DNA of 32,423 nt from Blattamonas nauphoetae (Eukaryota; Preaxostyla; Oxymonadida). The DNA is taken from the NCBI GenBank assembly GCA_033064195.1, contig JARBJD010000571.1, positions 1 to 32,423 on the forward strand. Reading direction: 5' to 3'. The position numbers and the translations under genes are program-made. The notes below the pieces were generated by a model, which worked only from the letters and a program-made list of their open reading frames with translations, ran no database searches and was not told where the DNA came from. Below, one piece after another: positions 11,701 to 20,203 of the stretch. Position 1 is the first letter of the stretch; each line of letters opens with the position of its first letter.

Positions 11701-12304
11701 CCACCATGGCCCCGACAATCACAATCCCCGACATGATCACGATGGGGATGAACAGAGGCAGGAGCGCTTTCTTGCCCTCGTCTTCTTCTTTTTCTGTTGC
11801 CCACTCGACTGTCCAGCAATAGTCGACAGCTTGCTTCCTCCATTCACTCTGCTCATCGTCTCGGTCACTGTCGTGTCCTCTTCGATGATGTTTGCTTCTG
11901 TGAACATCAGCATGGCTGTGTCATCGTCTTTGTAGATGTCCCTCAGCAGTGCTCCGCATCCTCTGATCACCTGGGCACTTTTTGGGTACTGGCGAAGGAG
12001 CAGCTGGAAAACATCTCGCGAGTCACGCTCGAATCAGATTGCCTTGTCCAAGAGGAGCAGATACGCTTGTTGGAGGTAGGCGCGGGACATGTCGTGTGCT
12101 TTTGTAGCTTTCGCAAAGTTCAGTTTGTGTGGGAAAGATAGAAGAAAGCTGATCGGCAAGAGAAACGCACTCTCTGTTCTTCCTGTATTCTTTCTCGGTC
12201 AAGAACTTGATTGCTTCTTGTACCTGCCTTGCGTTGGTGTATTTCGGCTCTTTTCGATTCACTTGCTCGCTTAGGAACTTCGACTGGACAGACTTTCCTG
12301 CCAT
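8705..12304 (-). CDS. TmcB/TmcC-like multi-spanning membrane protein with TPR-like repeats (interrupted)
   Basis: The N-terminal part has TPR-like helices: residues beginning FPHKLNFAK, then a block RQYPKSAQVIRGCGALLRDI and TAMLMFTEANIIEED (about 12115-11890). Four membrane segments follow: IMSGIVIVGAMVAMCVVVLM (about 11740), IAVGVTSIVLPLIVLIVQFV (about 11140), FYVRVVIGIILIVGG (about 10690-10650) and ILLIISFIVAFFLACVAFFA (about 9010). A Lys/Glu-rich loop (about 10990-10770) separates segments 2 and 3. The protein then ends at 8705. Candidate introns include 9104-9166 and 9260-9443. A conserved-looking ITYYNAIDILANQG exon is split by the 786-bp element. In-frame TGA or TAG occur at 12034-12036, 11249-11251 and 9245-9247, and the frame changes at an A-run near 11795. 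The family (PF25474-type TPR in amoeba, ciliate and trichomonad proteins) is from memory; the start is uncertain. Confidence 0.6.
9591..10376. mobile_element. 786-bp AT-flanked element inserted in the TmcB/TmcC-like gene
   Basis: The left end begins AGTGGTGTTAGAAACCCGC and the right end is its reverse complement for the first 19 bases. A second box (GTTCA, one variable base, AAACCCGCAAC) follows at the same distance in both ends. AT lies on each side (9589-9590 and 10377-10378). The interior is AT-rich with no long ORF. Removing the element with one AT, together with a 5' flanking intron (GTATCC..TATTCAG), leaves an uninterrupted exon reading ..LLASE-IITYYNAIDIL.., which supports the exact boundaries. 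It is probably non-autonomous; a spliced or developmentally removed insert is an alternative. Confidence 0.7.
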
Positions 12305-12617
12305 CGGACTCGCCCCTGGTGTGGGAAAGGACAGTCCAGAACTTGAGCAAGATTGTCGGAATTTTGTTTGGACGGAAAGACAGAGTCGTCTGGCTGAGAA
12401 TACTTGCAGTTGGAGGGTTTGGGATTGAGAAGACTTAGCTTTGTATCACGAAGCAGATAATCAGTTTGTCTGTCAGTCCTCGATCACCGATTGTCCAGAG
12501 TTGTGAGTAGAAATGGGCGGGGGTGCGGTGAAGTTTGATGGTGAGTTCACTGTCAGATGCAGTTGGACACCGAGTGAGAAGAGGATCGTGAGTGATGAGA
12601 GTGTTGACAGGTAGTAC

Positions 12618-13935
12618 TCAGACAAAATCATCGTATTTCACGACAACGTCCATCATTGGTTCCTGCTGAGAGGAAAGTGGCTGATCTTGTTGCTTCTTCT
12701 TTGATGACCGAGATCCGTCTTCGAATGTGAGGAAAGAATTATTTGAAGTCAGCTTCGATGAGGACACGTCAATTGTCAGCTCTTGGAATGTCAGTGTGCT
12801 TGGGTCGTCCGAGTCGCTGCTCAGTACACGTCTCTTCGATGTCATCTCCACAACTCCTCGCTTGTTGTGTCCACTGATCGTCACACAATTCACAAATCCC
12901 GTGTATTTCACTGTGATTGCTATGTTTTCGTCGAGCTGAGCTGAAATCGTTGATCCTCATTTATGTTGTGAGGTGAGAGGGTGATGCGCTCAATTGTTGT
13001 CCGGGTGATCTCAATTGGTGCTTCGTTTTGGTCAGAGGTTCATCCACTGTGTATTTTATTGGTTATGTCTGCGTTGTGATTGGAGTGAAGTGAAGAGCGT
13101 GTGTTGTGAGTGTTTCTGATTCGATTTTGATCGTGCATGTTGCTGTCCTGATTGTGCGCATTTTTAAAGACGACGGTGTCCATTTCATTCGCTTGGTTGA
13201 TGTGATACTGCTGGTCAGACCGACATTTGAATGGAAGAGGACAGTTGCGTGCTCTATCAAGAACTGCACAAAGTAATTTCGAGTTTCCGCACAGCTCATG
13301 TTCAAACTTTCCCCGAGGCATATGTAGGCCCTCCAGCGTTATGGTTGGCAAGGAAGACAAGCGACGACGAGTGCTGCTGTTTGTCCCCTATCAAGGAAAG
13401 TTCATGTCCTTTCGGTTCGAAAATGTTGGTTTCTGTGTTCTTCGGCGTGGTGAAGTAATCGGCGATGGGCTTATACTTGACCCTGAGCTCCAATTCGGTT
13501 CGATGTCTTCTTCTCCGAACTCCACATTCTCCAGTCTGATTGCCTCATCATTGTGACTGACGAGGGAAAAGAGAGTCCTCCTCCAATTTACGCCGCTGAG
13601 CACGCTCAACTGTAGCTGCCTTCAAACGAGATTGTTTTGCTAATCACATACGCCCACACTCCTCCTCCATTTCCCCTCTGCAATGCATATGTCAAACGTG
13701 TTTTTGTAAGTATTCCACCAATGTTTGTATTCGTGATGGTTAGAGTCCCTTGAGCGATGTTGTCGAAGATGATTGCGGATTCTGTTGATGAGCTCGAACA
13801 TTGATCGATTGTACATCCCTTGATCTCACGACTAGCCAAGTCAATCCTCCATGCGGCACCAATTCCTTGTAACCAACAGAGCCGGAATGTGCAATTCTCA
13901 ATTCTCGCACTGTGTTTTGTTTATCAATCTTGGAT
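12618..13935 (-). CDS. Right-handed beta-helix type surface protein (fragmented)
   Basis: Reading leftward from about 13935, one frame gives NCTFRLCW, then IKGCTIDQCSSSSTESAIIF and GTLTITNTNIGGILTK, the rung pattern of pectate-lyase-like beta-helix proteins that are abundant in oxymonads and trichomonads. Further left, a different frame gives GLHMPRGKFEHELCGNSKLL (about 13330-13270), resembling the N-terminal Cys-containing motif of such proteins. The last block (12911-12618) contains SNNSFLTFEDGS and ends MDVVVKYDDFV then TGA. Frames change at least twice, so exon structure or breakage is unresolved. The order of motifs suggests more than one gene or exon rearrangement. Role inferred: cell-surface or secreted adhesion. 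It lies just upstream of the membrane-protein gene, on the same strand. Confidence 0.5.
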
Positions 13936-13939
13936 TGTG

Positions 13940-14178
13940 ATTGACTGCTAGAATGGCGAGTTATACATGTTCATGCGTCGTCTGGTGTGAGTGAAAGTTG
14001 GGAGGAAGAGGTGATATACGCGATGGAGGGCAGTTTCTCATCCCTCAAGTGTTTGACACAAATTTGACCCACTTTTTGATTTCGATCTAGCTCCATTTTT
14101 ATAAGTTTTGAGTAACTAGGTCTAAAAAGTGGAAATATGAAATGGAAGCAATTATTACACAATGACAATCACAGTTTT
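13940..14178. other. No gene seen; AT-rich subterminal sequence
   Basis: This stretch between the beta-helix fragment and the right inverted end has only short open frames and no motif. Confidence 0.4.
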
Positions 14179-14237
14179 GGATTTTGCGCGGGTTTATGGA
14201 TAAAAGCGGGTTTTTGAGGGCACTATGAAGTGGCTGG

Positions 14238-14705
14238 TTGAGAAATGCTGTCGCCGGTGTCGAGCGATCAGTTGGGAACCCAGACACAGCTTCGGACGAT
14301 GTTCCAGCGATGGACGTGGAAGTCGAGAACTTCGGCAAGAGAGAGAGACAGCTGTCGCAGAGACGAGTGAATGTGGGTCATTATTTTGACATCATAGAAA
14401 AGTTCGAGATCACCCTTCAAAACCTCCTCTCCGCATTCTTTTTCAAATTTGCTGTTAAATCTCACATAGCTCTTTCTCACCTCAATGAACTGATTGCATG
14501 TGTTTTTTTCGATCTATTCATACCAGTAGACAAATTGGATGTGGATTTCAAAACAATATGGGTTGATCGTCATTTGGTGGACTTTGTACTTTCAACCATC
14601 TTCCTCACTGCACTGGATGTGGTGTACTGGGTGAATGTCTCCTTCACCACCATACAACCTCTTCTCTCATTCTCTCTCTCCTCTGTTCTCCCCCTCTTCG
14701 CATGA
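14238..14705 (+). CDS. Hypothetical ORF, 155 codons
   Basis: The ORF begins MRNAVAGVERSVGN and contains hydrophobic stretches such as LIACVFFDLFIPVDKLD and FVLSTIFLTALDVVYW. No domain is recognised. Bases 14373-14413 resemble 26414-26467 (GAATGTGGGTCA..TCATAG..AAGTTCGAG), so part of this locus has a diverged relative at the inner edge of the right palindrome arm. Which strand codes is uncertain. Confidence 0.25.
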   Translation: MRNAVAGVERSVGNPDTASDDVPAMDVEVENFGKRERQLSQRRVNVGHYFDIIEKFEITLQNLLSAFFFKFAVKSHIALSHLNELIACVFFDLFIPVDKLDVDFKTIWVDRHLVDFVLSTIFLTALDVVYWVNVSFTTIQPLLSFSLSSVLPLFA

Positions 14706-14939
14706 CATTGAAGCTTGGATGAATGAATTCACTTTTATTCACTTCTAGTGGTGCAGTCGTTCAAACAAGTGATACTGCTTTGGTTGGTTTTCGAAAGAAA
14801 GTGATAATTGTGAGTTGAAAACAACAAAATGCATGGAAGACACAACTAAGATGGAAAGTGTTGATGAGAGAAAGAGTGGAGGGAGGCGGAGGCCCGAGGA
14901 GGGAGTTTGGATGTCGCAGAAGGAAAAGGGGTCTATCGG

Positions 14940-15880
14940 AGGGAGGTGAGTGGAGGACGAGCGAGGCAAGCAGAGGTGAGAGGAGGACGAGCGAGGCAAG
15001 TAGAGGTGAGTGGAGGACGAGGGAGGCAAGCAGAGGTGAGAGGAGGACGAGGGAGGCAAGCAGAGGTGAGTGGAAGACGAGGGAGGCAAGCTGAGGAGAG
15101 TGGAGGACGAGGGAGGCAAGCAGAGGTGAGTGGAGGACGAGGGAGGCAAGCAGAGGTGAGTGGAAGACGAGGGAGGCAAGCAGAGGTGAGAGGAGGACGA
15201 GGGAGGCAAGCAGAGGAGAGTGGAGGACGAGGAAGGCAAGCAGAGGCAAGCAGAGGTGAGTGGAGGACTAGGGAGGCAAGCAGAGGTGAGAGGAGGACGA
15301 GGAAGGCAAGCAGAGGTGAGTGGAGGACGAGGGAGGCAAGCAGAGGAGAGAGGAGGACGAGGGAGGCGAGCAGAGGTGAGAGGAGGACGAGGAAGGCAAG
15401 CAGAGGCAAGCAGAGGTGAGTGGAGGACGAGGGAGGCAAGCAGAGGTGAGAGGAGGACGAGGGAGGCGAGCAGAGGTGAGAGGAGGACGAGGGAGGCAAG
15501 CAGACGTGAGTGGAGAACAAGGAAGGCAAGCAGAGGCAAGCAGAGGTGAGTGGAGGACGAGGGAGGCAAGCAGAGGTGAGAGGAGGACGAGGAAGGCAAG
15601 CAGAGGCAAGCAGAGGTGAGAGGAGGACGAGGGAGGCAAGCTGAGGAGAGTGGAGGACGAGGGAGGCAAGCAGAGGTGATTGGAGGACGAGGAAGGCAAG
15701 CAGAAGCAAGCAGAGGTGAGTGGAGGACGAGGGAGGCAAGCTGAGAAGAGAGGAGGACAAGGGAGGCAAGCAGAGGTGAGTGGAGGACGAGGGAGGCAAG
15801 CAGAGGTGAGAGGAGGACGAGGGAGGCAAGCTGAGGTGAGTGGAAGACGAGGGAGGCAAGCAGAGGTGATTGGAGGGTGA
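14940..15880 (+). repeat. Purine-rich 30-bp minisatellite, about 30 copies, 10-bp sub-periodicity
   Basis: The unit is three related decamers: GAGGTGAGTG, GAGGACGAGG, GAGGCAAGCA. Several units carry one extra GAGGCAAGCA decamer. Variants are mainly TGAG/AGAG, GGGAGG/GGAAGG and GACGAGG/GACTAGG. Because the unit is a multiple of three, long open frames exist on both strands (10-residue repeats such as LASLVLHSPL on the - strand and GRGRQAEVRG on the +); these are a consequence of the repeat, not evidence of a gene. Confidence 0.97.
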
Positions 15881-15894
15881 GCTACCCGAGGGGA

Positions 15895-16035
15895 GGACTC
15901 GGTGGTTGAGGAGGGAAGGAGGGGAGCTGTGTGCATGGTTGATGAGGGGAGGAGGGGAGCTGTGTGTTTGGTTGAGGAGGGGAGGAGGGGAGCTGTGTGT
16001 ATGGTTGAGGAGGGGAGGAGGGGAGCTGTGGGAGG
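15895..16035 (+). repeat. 33-bp G-rich tandem repeat, about 4 copies
   Basis: The unit is GGTTGAGGAGGGGAGGAGGG plus GAGCTGTGTGTAT. It abuts the 30-bp array. G-runs of two to four spaced by single A residues give quadruplex-forming potential on the + strand. Confidence 0.9.
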
Positions 16036-16189
16036 CAACCTACAAGAGAAGAAATGACAAGAGGAATAAATGATGCTTGATATTGTTGAAAAGTTTGATA
16101 AAATGAAAAGTAATCAAGTTAAGAAAGGAAAGGTACTGAAAACTAAGAGTTTCGGTGTTGTCCTCACGCATTCAAAGTCCTGCTGTGAA

Positions 16190-16266
16190 CCTAGTACCGG
16201 ACACAGGGCCATAAAAGGTACTAGGCTAGCCCTGTTCGGCCAAAAGGCCTGGCAGGATAAGCCAGG
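16190..16266. ncRNA. Structured locus: interleaved stems plus two hairpins
   Basis: Stem 1 pairs CCTAGTACC (16190-16198) with GGTACTAGG (16217-16225). Stem 2 pairs ACAGGGC (16203-16209) with GCCCTGT (16229-16235), crossing stem 1 as in a pseudoknot or as a two-state switch. Downstream are GGCC-AAAA-GGCC (16238-16249) and CCTGGC..GCCAGG (16248-16266). The connector over stem 1 is short, so alternative folds are likelier than a tight pseudoknot. It could be the structured 3' tail of a retroelement or a regulatory RNA; no family is recognised. Confidence 0.45.
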
Positions 16267-16293
16267 TATGGAATGAGTGAGGTGGTAGTTATT

Positions 16294-17736
16294 TTAGAAT
16301 GATGAAAAAGGTGAGGTGAAAAATGAATCAGAATGAAAAAGAATTGGAGAGCTTGGAGGAGAAATAAGAATGGGAGAATTAGGAGAATCGTAATGGAAAG
16401 GAACAGTAGGAGTTGAAGGAATAACAGAAGAATGATTAGAGGAGTTTGTCACTGAATCCAAATATGAAAAACGAAAAGATGTCTTCTCACCCAACTCTGC
16501 ACTCAATCCGCGCTCCTCCTCTCTTTCCACCTCTTCCTTCTCAAAAATCTTCCTCACCCTGTTGTCTCTGCCCCTCTTCTGAGAATAGGAAAGAAGAAAT
16601 GAAAATGATGAGAAATCAATAATAACAGGTGCTCCGGTGAGCGAAGTGCCATCGCGTAAAAATCCCAAATAATCCTTCATCCTAGTAATGGTGACCCTAA
16701 AATAACTATGGTCTTCTGGAAAGACCTCATGTCTAAAAATAGAGAGAATAATGATTTAAGAAAAAATGGCAGACTTGTGAAAAGAATGGAAAGTATTCCT
16801 TTCGGATGAATTAAGAGAGCCAGTTTGGCTGTCAAAGAAATTGAAAAGGTCATCCGAGGAGCGGATGGGTGTTGTGAGGTGAGTGGAAACTAAATTTGTA
16901 AGAACTCCGAACTCGGAGTCGCAACAATTCTTGCCGTGTTGCTCGGCGAAGAAAGAGTAACACACCCTCTTCTCTGAAAAAAGAGGGTTTAAGGAAGACA
17001 AAAAGAAACCAAGGACGAACTGGTTCCGAAAATGTGGACCAGTGTCCGAAAATACAGTGACATGTGATTTGGAATGATATGAAGGAAGTGCAAATAAATC
17101 GGAAAGACATTCTTGAACGAAACGGTGGTCGTGCGAAAGCACTGGTGAAATAAAGTTGTGATGTGTTTTTGAAATAACAGAATTTTGTGAAGTGAAACAC
17201 GTAATGCACAAATGAGAAACTGAAACTTGTGAATAGAAATCATGACCTATTTGGGTGTTTGAGATTGGCAAGTGCCAATTTTCTTTAAAATCCATCACGA
17301 TAACTAAAGAGTTATCGTCGATGGATGAAGTGGAAGTATTGTAAAACTTTCTTTGTGTTTCTGCTATTTTTTGTGTTGTTCAATTGTTTTTAATTCATTT
17401 TCTTCTTTTGTGTGAGTTTTTGTTTTGTGATTTTAATGTTTCTTGTTTTTTTTGCAGATATTTCCCTCGCTCACAAATCGAGCAAAGGTCTGTTCTTTTT
17501 TTGGTTTTTGTAGAATTTTTTTGTTTTGTTGCAAAATGAAGAATATGACATGTTTGTTTTCCCCTGTTCAACGAGTTTGCGGTGTAAATCCTTCTTCGTT
17601 GATTCGAGAAGCCGGATTTCAGAATTTTTGTTTTGAGTTGGGACACTATTGGTTGAAGGTGTATTCGGAATGGAAGCGAATGATGCTTGTGAAGGAGTGA
17701 GGAGGAAAGTGATGTCCTCTTCGTTGATTGAATCAA
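16294..17736 (-). pseudogene. DDE-type DNA transposon transposase, spliced or decayed
   Basis: Reading leftward: a Cys pair in TDLCSICERGKY (about 17490), then after a probable intron or break the catalytic blocks VIVMDFKENWHL (near 17295), VTVFSDTGPHFRNQF (near 16995) and FFAEQHGKNCCDSEFG (near 16930). The three acidic blocks and the HGK signature match a widespread eukaryotic DDE transposase-like family that I know by motif but cannot name. A 42-nt GT-AG intron (16733-16774) joins ..FHSFHK to HEVFPEDHSYFRVT in frame, extending the protein to 16294 through an EKEEVEREEERG charged stretch. Start and element ends are not resolved; no terminal inverted repeats were found. It may be intact or recently decayed. 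Confidence 0.55.
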
Positions 17737-17940
17737 GGATTGATGGTTCTATGAGATTAGGAAAAGAGAGAAATAAGAGAAAAGAGAGTTGGACTGTTTT
17801 TTTTCTCCTTTCGTGACTGTCTGGCTTGATTTTCGCAGCTTGGCGATGTGTTTTCGTGAATTGCTTTCATTAATTCAGTATCTTCTTGTATGTTGATTTT
17901 CTGTGAGAATGATTGAAAAAAGGAAAAGGAACCTGTTTTG
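17737..17940. other. No gene seen
   Basis: AT-rich spacer between the transposase locus and the cloverleaf-like structure. Only short frames occur. Confidence 0.4.
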
Positions 17941-17947
17941 AGGCCGG

Positions 17948-18033
17948 TCGACGTCGAGTGGGATTCCGAGGTCTCCCACCGATTCTGTCGAATCGGGAGC
18001 GGGCATAGTTATATGCCCCCTCCTCGACGTCGA
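17948..18033. ncRNA. Cloverleaf-like palindrome cluster
   Basis: An 11-bp perfect outer stem, TCGACGTCGAG (17948-17958) with CTCGACGTCGA (18023-18033), encloses three hairpins: TGGGA..TCCCA (17959-17963/17974-17978), CCGATTC-TGTC-GAATCGG (17979-17985/17990-17996) and GGGCATA-GTTA-TATGCCC (18001-18007/18012-18018). The result is a four-way junction like a tRNA cloverleaf, but arm lengths and loops do not match a tRNA. The symmetry holds on both strands, so it could act as RNA or as a DNA cruciform. An 81-codon - frame (17870-18115) crosses it and may be incidental. Confidence 0.55.
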
Positions 18034-18158
18034 AACCAACAGCCTGTGTCTCGCCAAGTGAGAGTACTTGGGAGACACACTGCATCAATTTCACCTTGTC
18101 GTCTTTGCACCTCATTTCACGATGTAAATGAGTTAAAGACGAACAAAGTGAAGTGAAT

Positions 18159-18500
18159 TTATCTAAAGAGAGAAAGATTGAGAGAAAAGAGAGACAAACT
18201 ATTGTAATAAGCCAGAACTATCTCCTTGATTGGTATGAGTTCATGACGACTATCCAGAGCTTTGATGAGAGGTGCTGCTGGATAGTCGCTATATTGTTTG
18301 ACGAGAAGGTCGTAAATCTCCTTCCCGTGCGTGCTGATAGTCGATTTTGGTTTCGTGGTATAAGTTTCCATGATTAAGAGAAGATATGATGGGGTTGAAA
18401 ATTGATGAGTTTTGCAAGAATGTATATTGGGGGACGAAAGGATTACTGAGAAATCTGCCTTCCATGGCCCACAAGTCTGTGTCATCACCTGGAAAGACAT
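18159..18500 (-). CDS. Hypothetical 113-residue ORF; second copy at the right window edge
   Basis: The frame contains METYTTKPKSTISTHGKEIY followed by DLLVKQYSDYPAAPLIKALD, which reads like a soluble alpha-helical protein, but no family is recognised. The outer part lies in the left palindrome arm, and its copy (about 32230-32423, + strand) is cut by the window edge. Comparing both copies beyond the window would show where the arm ends. Confidence 0.35.
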   Translation of the reverse strand: MSFQVMTQTCGPWKADFSVILSSPNIHSCKTHQFSTPSYLLLIMETYTTKPKSTISTHGKEIYDLLVKQYSDYPAAPLIKALDSRHELIPIKEIVLAYYNSLSLFSLNLSLFR

Positions 18501-18633
18501 TCAACCAACCTGATTCGCTCCTCACATCACTCAACTTGTTGACATTTCACCTCTCCCTTCCCCACACTCATCAGCAAATGACCTGATTTTTCCCCCTCTC
18601 GCCCTCCATTCGACCTGATTATACCCTCACTCT

Positions 18634-19352
18634 CCCTCCACCCATCGCAAATTCACCTCCTTCCTCCCTCCACCCATCACAAATTCACTTCCTTCCGCCC
18701 TCCACTCATCACAAATTGACCTCCTTCCGCCCTCCACTTATCACAAATTCACCTCCTTCCGCCCTCCACCCATCGCAAATTGACCTCTTTCCGCCCTCCA
18801 CCCATCGCAAATTGACCTCCTTCCGCCCTCCACCCATCGCAAATTGACCTCTTTCCGCCCTCCACCCATCGCAAATTGACCTCCTTCCGCCCTCCACCCA
18901 TCGCAAATTGACCTCTTTCCGCCCTCCACCCATCGCAAATTGACCTCTTTCCGCCCTCCACCCATCGCAAATTGACCTCTTTCCGCCCTCCACCCATCGC
19001 AAATTGACCTCTTTCCTCCCTCCACCCATCGCAAATTGACCTCTTTCCTCCCTCCACTCATCACAAATTGACCTCCTTCCGCCCTCCACCCATCGCAAAT
19101 TGACCTCTTTCCGCCCTCCACCCATCGCAAATTGACCTCCTTCCGCCCTCCACCCATCGCAAATTGACCTCCTTCCGCCCTCCACCCATCGCAAATTGAC
19201 CTCTTTCCGCCCTCCACCCATCGCAAATTCACCTCTTTCCGCCCTCCACCCATCGCAAATTGACCTCCTTCCGCCCTCCACCCATCGCAAATTGACCTCT
19301 TTCCTCCCTCCACTCATCACAAATTCACCTCCTTCCGCCTTCCACCCATCCC
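18634..19352 (-). repeat. 32-bp minisatellite, about 22 copies (left arm)
   Basis: The - strand unit is GAGGTCAATTTGCGATGG plus GTGGAGGGCGGAAA. Variants are GTC/GTG, CGATGGG/TGATGAG and GGAAA/GGAAG. Because 32 is not a multiple of three, all three - strand frames traverse the array without stops, each giving the same 32-residue repeat (EVNLRWVEGGKRSICDGWRA..). Confidence 0.97.
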
Positions 19353-19463
19353 ATTCCTCCAAAAACTCATCTCATCCGAGTTGAATTCAGTTCTGTCTCC
19401 GCTTCTACTCACTCCTCTACACATCATCTCGTCATCTGGACACAAATCGGAGAATTCGCTGGC

Positions 19464-20141
19464 GTGGATGCAAGGATTCCTTTTTCAACCTGTCAAAGCG
19501 ATGAACTCGTTTGGTATCGTCCTGTTGGAGGGAGGCCGGTGAGGCGAATTGACATCAGTGCAGGCAGTGAATTTTCAGCATTTGAAGGAATACCAAGTGA
19601 TGTGGGATCAAAGAACGAAACAACCCACAGCCTCAAATCCAGCCAGCAGCAATTCAATCTTGTCCACACTTGCCGCTGTTTTGTGGATAACATTGACACA
19701 TGGACATGTTTGTCTTGCCAAACTATCTTCAGAAGCAGGGAAGACGTCACTGTCCAAAACTCCATCGTCTTTCCCTCATTATCATTCCAACGAATTGATA
19801 TGAACTCCAAATGTCTTGTTGTCGATAACACCGCTTCCATAGTCTCTTCATTCTCTCCACCTTTGGAATCGTCTCCTTTCTCCACTCTCTTCCCCACCCA
19901 CGGAACTGAAGTCACGAAGTCTGAAATGGGTTTCGAAAACGACATGGGGATGATTAACGAATGCGACTTTGCAAATCACGAGCTGAAGAAACTTGTGATC
20001 ACTGGGAAGACCCGTGCACACTGCTTCGTTGGCGAGCAACAATTTGTCGAGTCTGACAAGGATTCAGACAGTCTCACTCTCAACGGAATTCACTCTCGCT
20101 GTGACATAGGGTTTTGTCGATGTTTAATTTCTATTCACTAA
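19464..20141 (+). CDS. Hypothetical ORF, 225 codons (left arm)
   Basis: The longest frame in this part of the arm, containing FNLVHTCRCFVDNIDTWTCL and INECDFANHELKKLVITGKT. The Cys spacing and short beta-like stretches would fit a secreted beta-helix relative, but this is weak. A 150-codon frame on the other strand overlaps. Its mirror copy lies at 30690-31367, where a one-base difference breaks the same frame near 30920. Confidence 0.3.
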   Translation: MDARIPFSTCQSDELVWYRPVGGRPVRRIDISAGSEFSAFEGIPSDVGSKNETTHSLKSSQQQFNLVHTCRCFVDNIDTWTCLSCQTIFRSREDVTVQNSIVFPSLSFQRIDMNSKCLVVDNTASIVSSFSPPLESSPFSTLFPTHGTEVTKSEMGFENDMGMINECDFANHELKKLVITGKTRAHCFVGEQQFVESDKDSDSLTLNGIHSRCDIGFCRCLISIH

Positions 20142-20203
20142 ATTTGGGATGCTTCTGCATCCTCATTCATCGTCATCCAACTCGTTCTAATTGACACCAT
20201 GAC

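Larger units (their letters stand above)
8486..14224. mobile_element. 5.7-kb segment bounded by related inverted ends, AT on both sides
   Basis: The left end reads AGTGCCCTCAGAAACCCGC, then a spacer, then CATAAACCCGCGCAAAATCC (8486-8529). The right end is its imperfect reverse complement (about 14180-14224): the outer 10 bases and the inner 20 match, while the 7-8-base spacer differs. AT flanks both sides (8484-8485, 14225-14226). The interior carries the TmcB/TmcC-like and beta-helix genes on the - strand plus a second nested element of the same end type. No transposase is recognised inside. It may be a gene-carrying DNA element, or two ends that captured host genes. Confidence 0.5.

Noticed and set aside
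14745-16038. Long - strand ORFs (up to 308 codons) rich in Leu/Ser/Pro repeats
   Set aside because: They are by-products of the 30-bp minisatellite, whose length is a multiple of three and whose unit lacks stops; no start context, domain or non-repeat coding sequence supports a protein.
16190-16266. HDV-like ribozyme
   Set aside because: The stem order is partly similar, but the segment between the second stem and the return strand is only seven bases, leaving no room for the P3 hairpin; P4 is absent.
17948-18033. tRNA or known self-cleaving ribozyme
   Set aside because: Arm and loop lengths do not match a tRNA, and no hammerhead core (CTGATGA..GAAA) was found on either strand.
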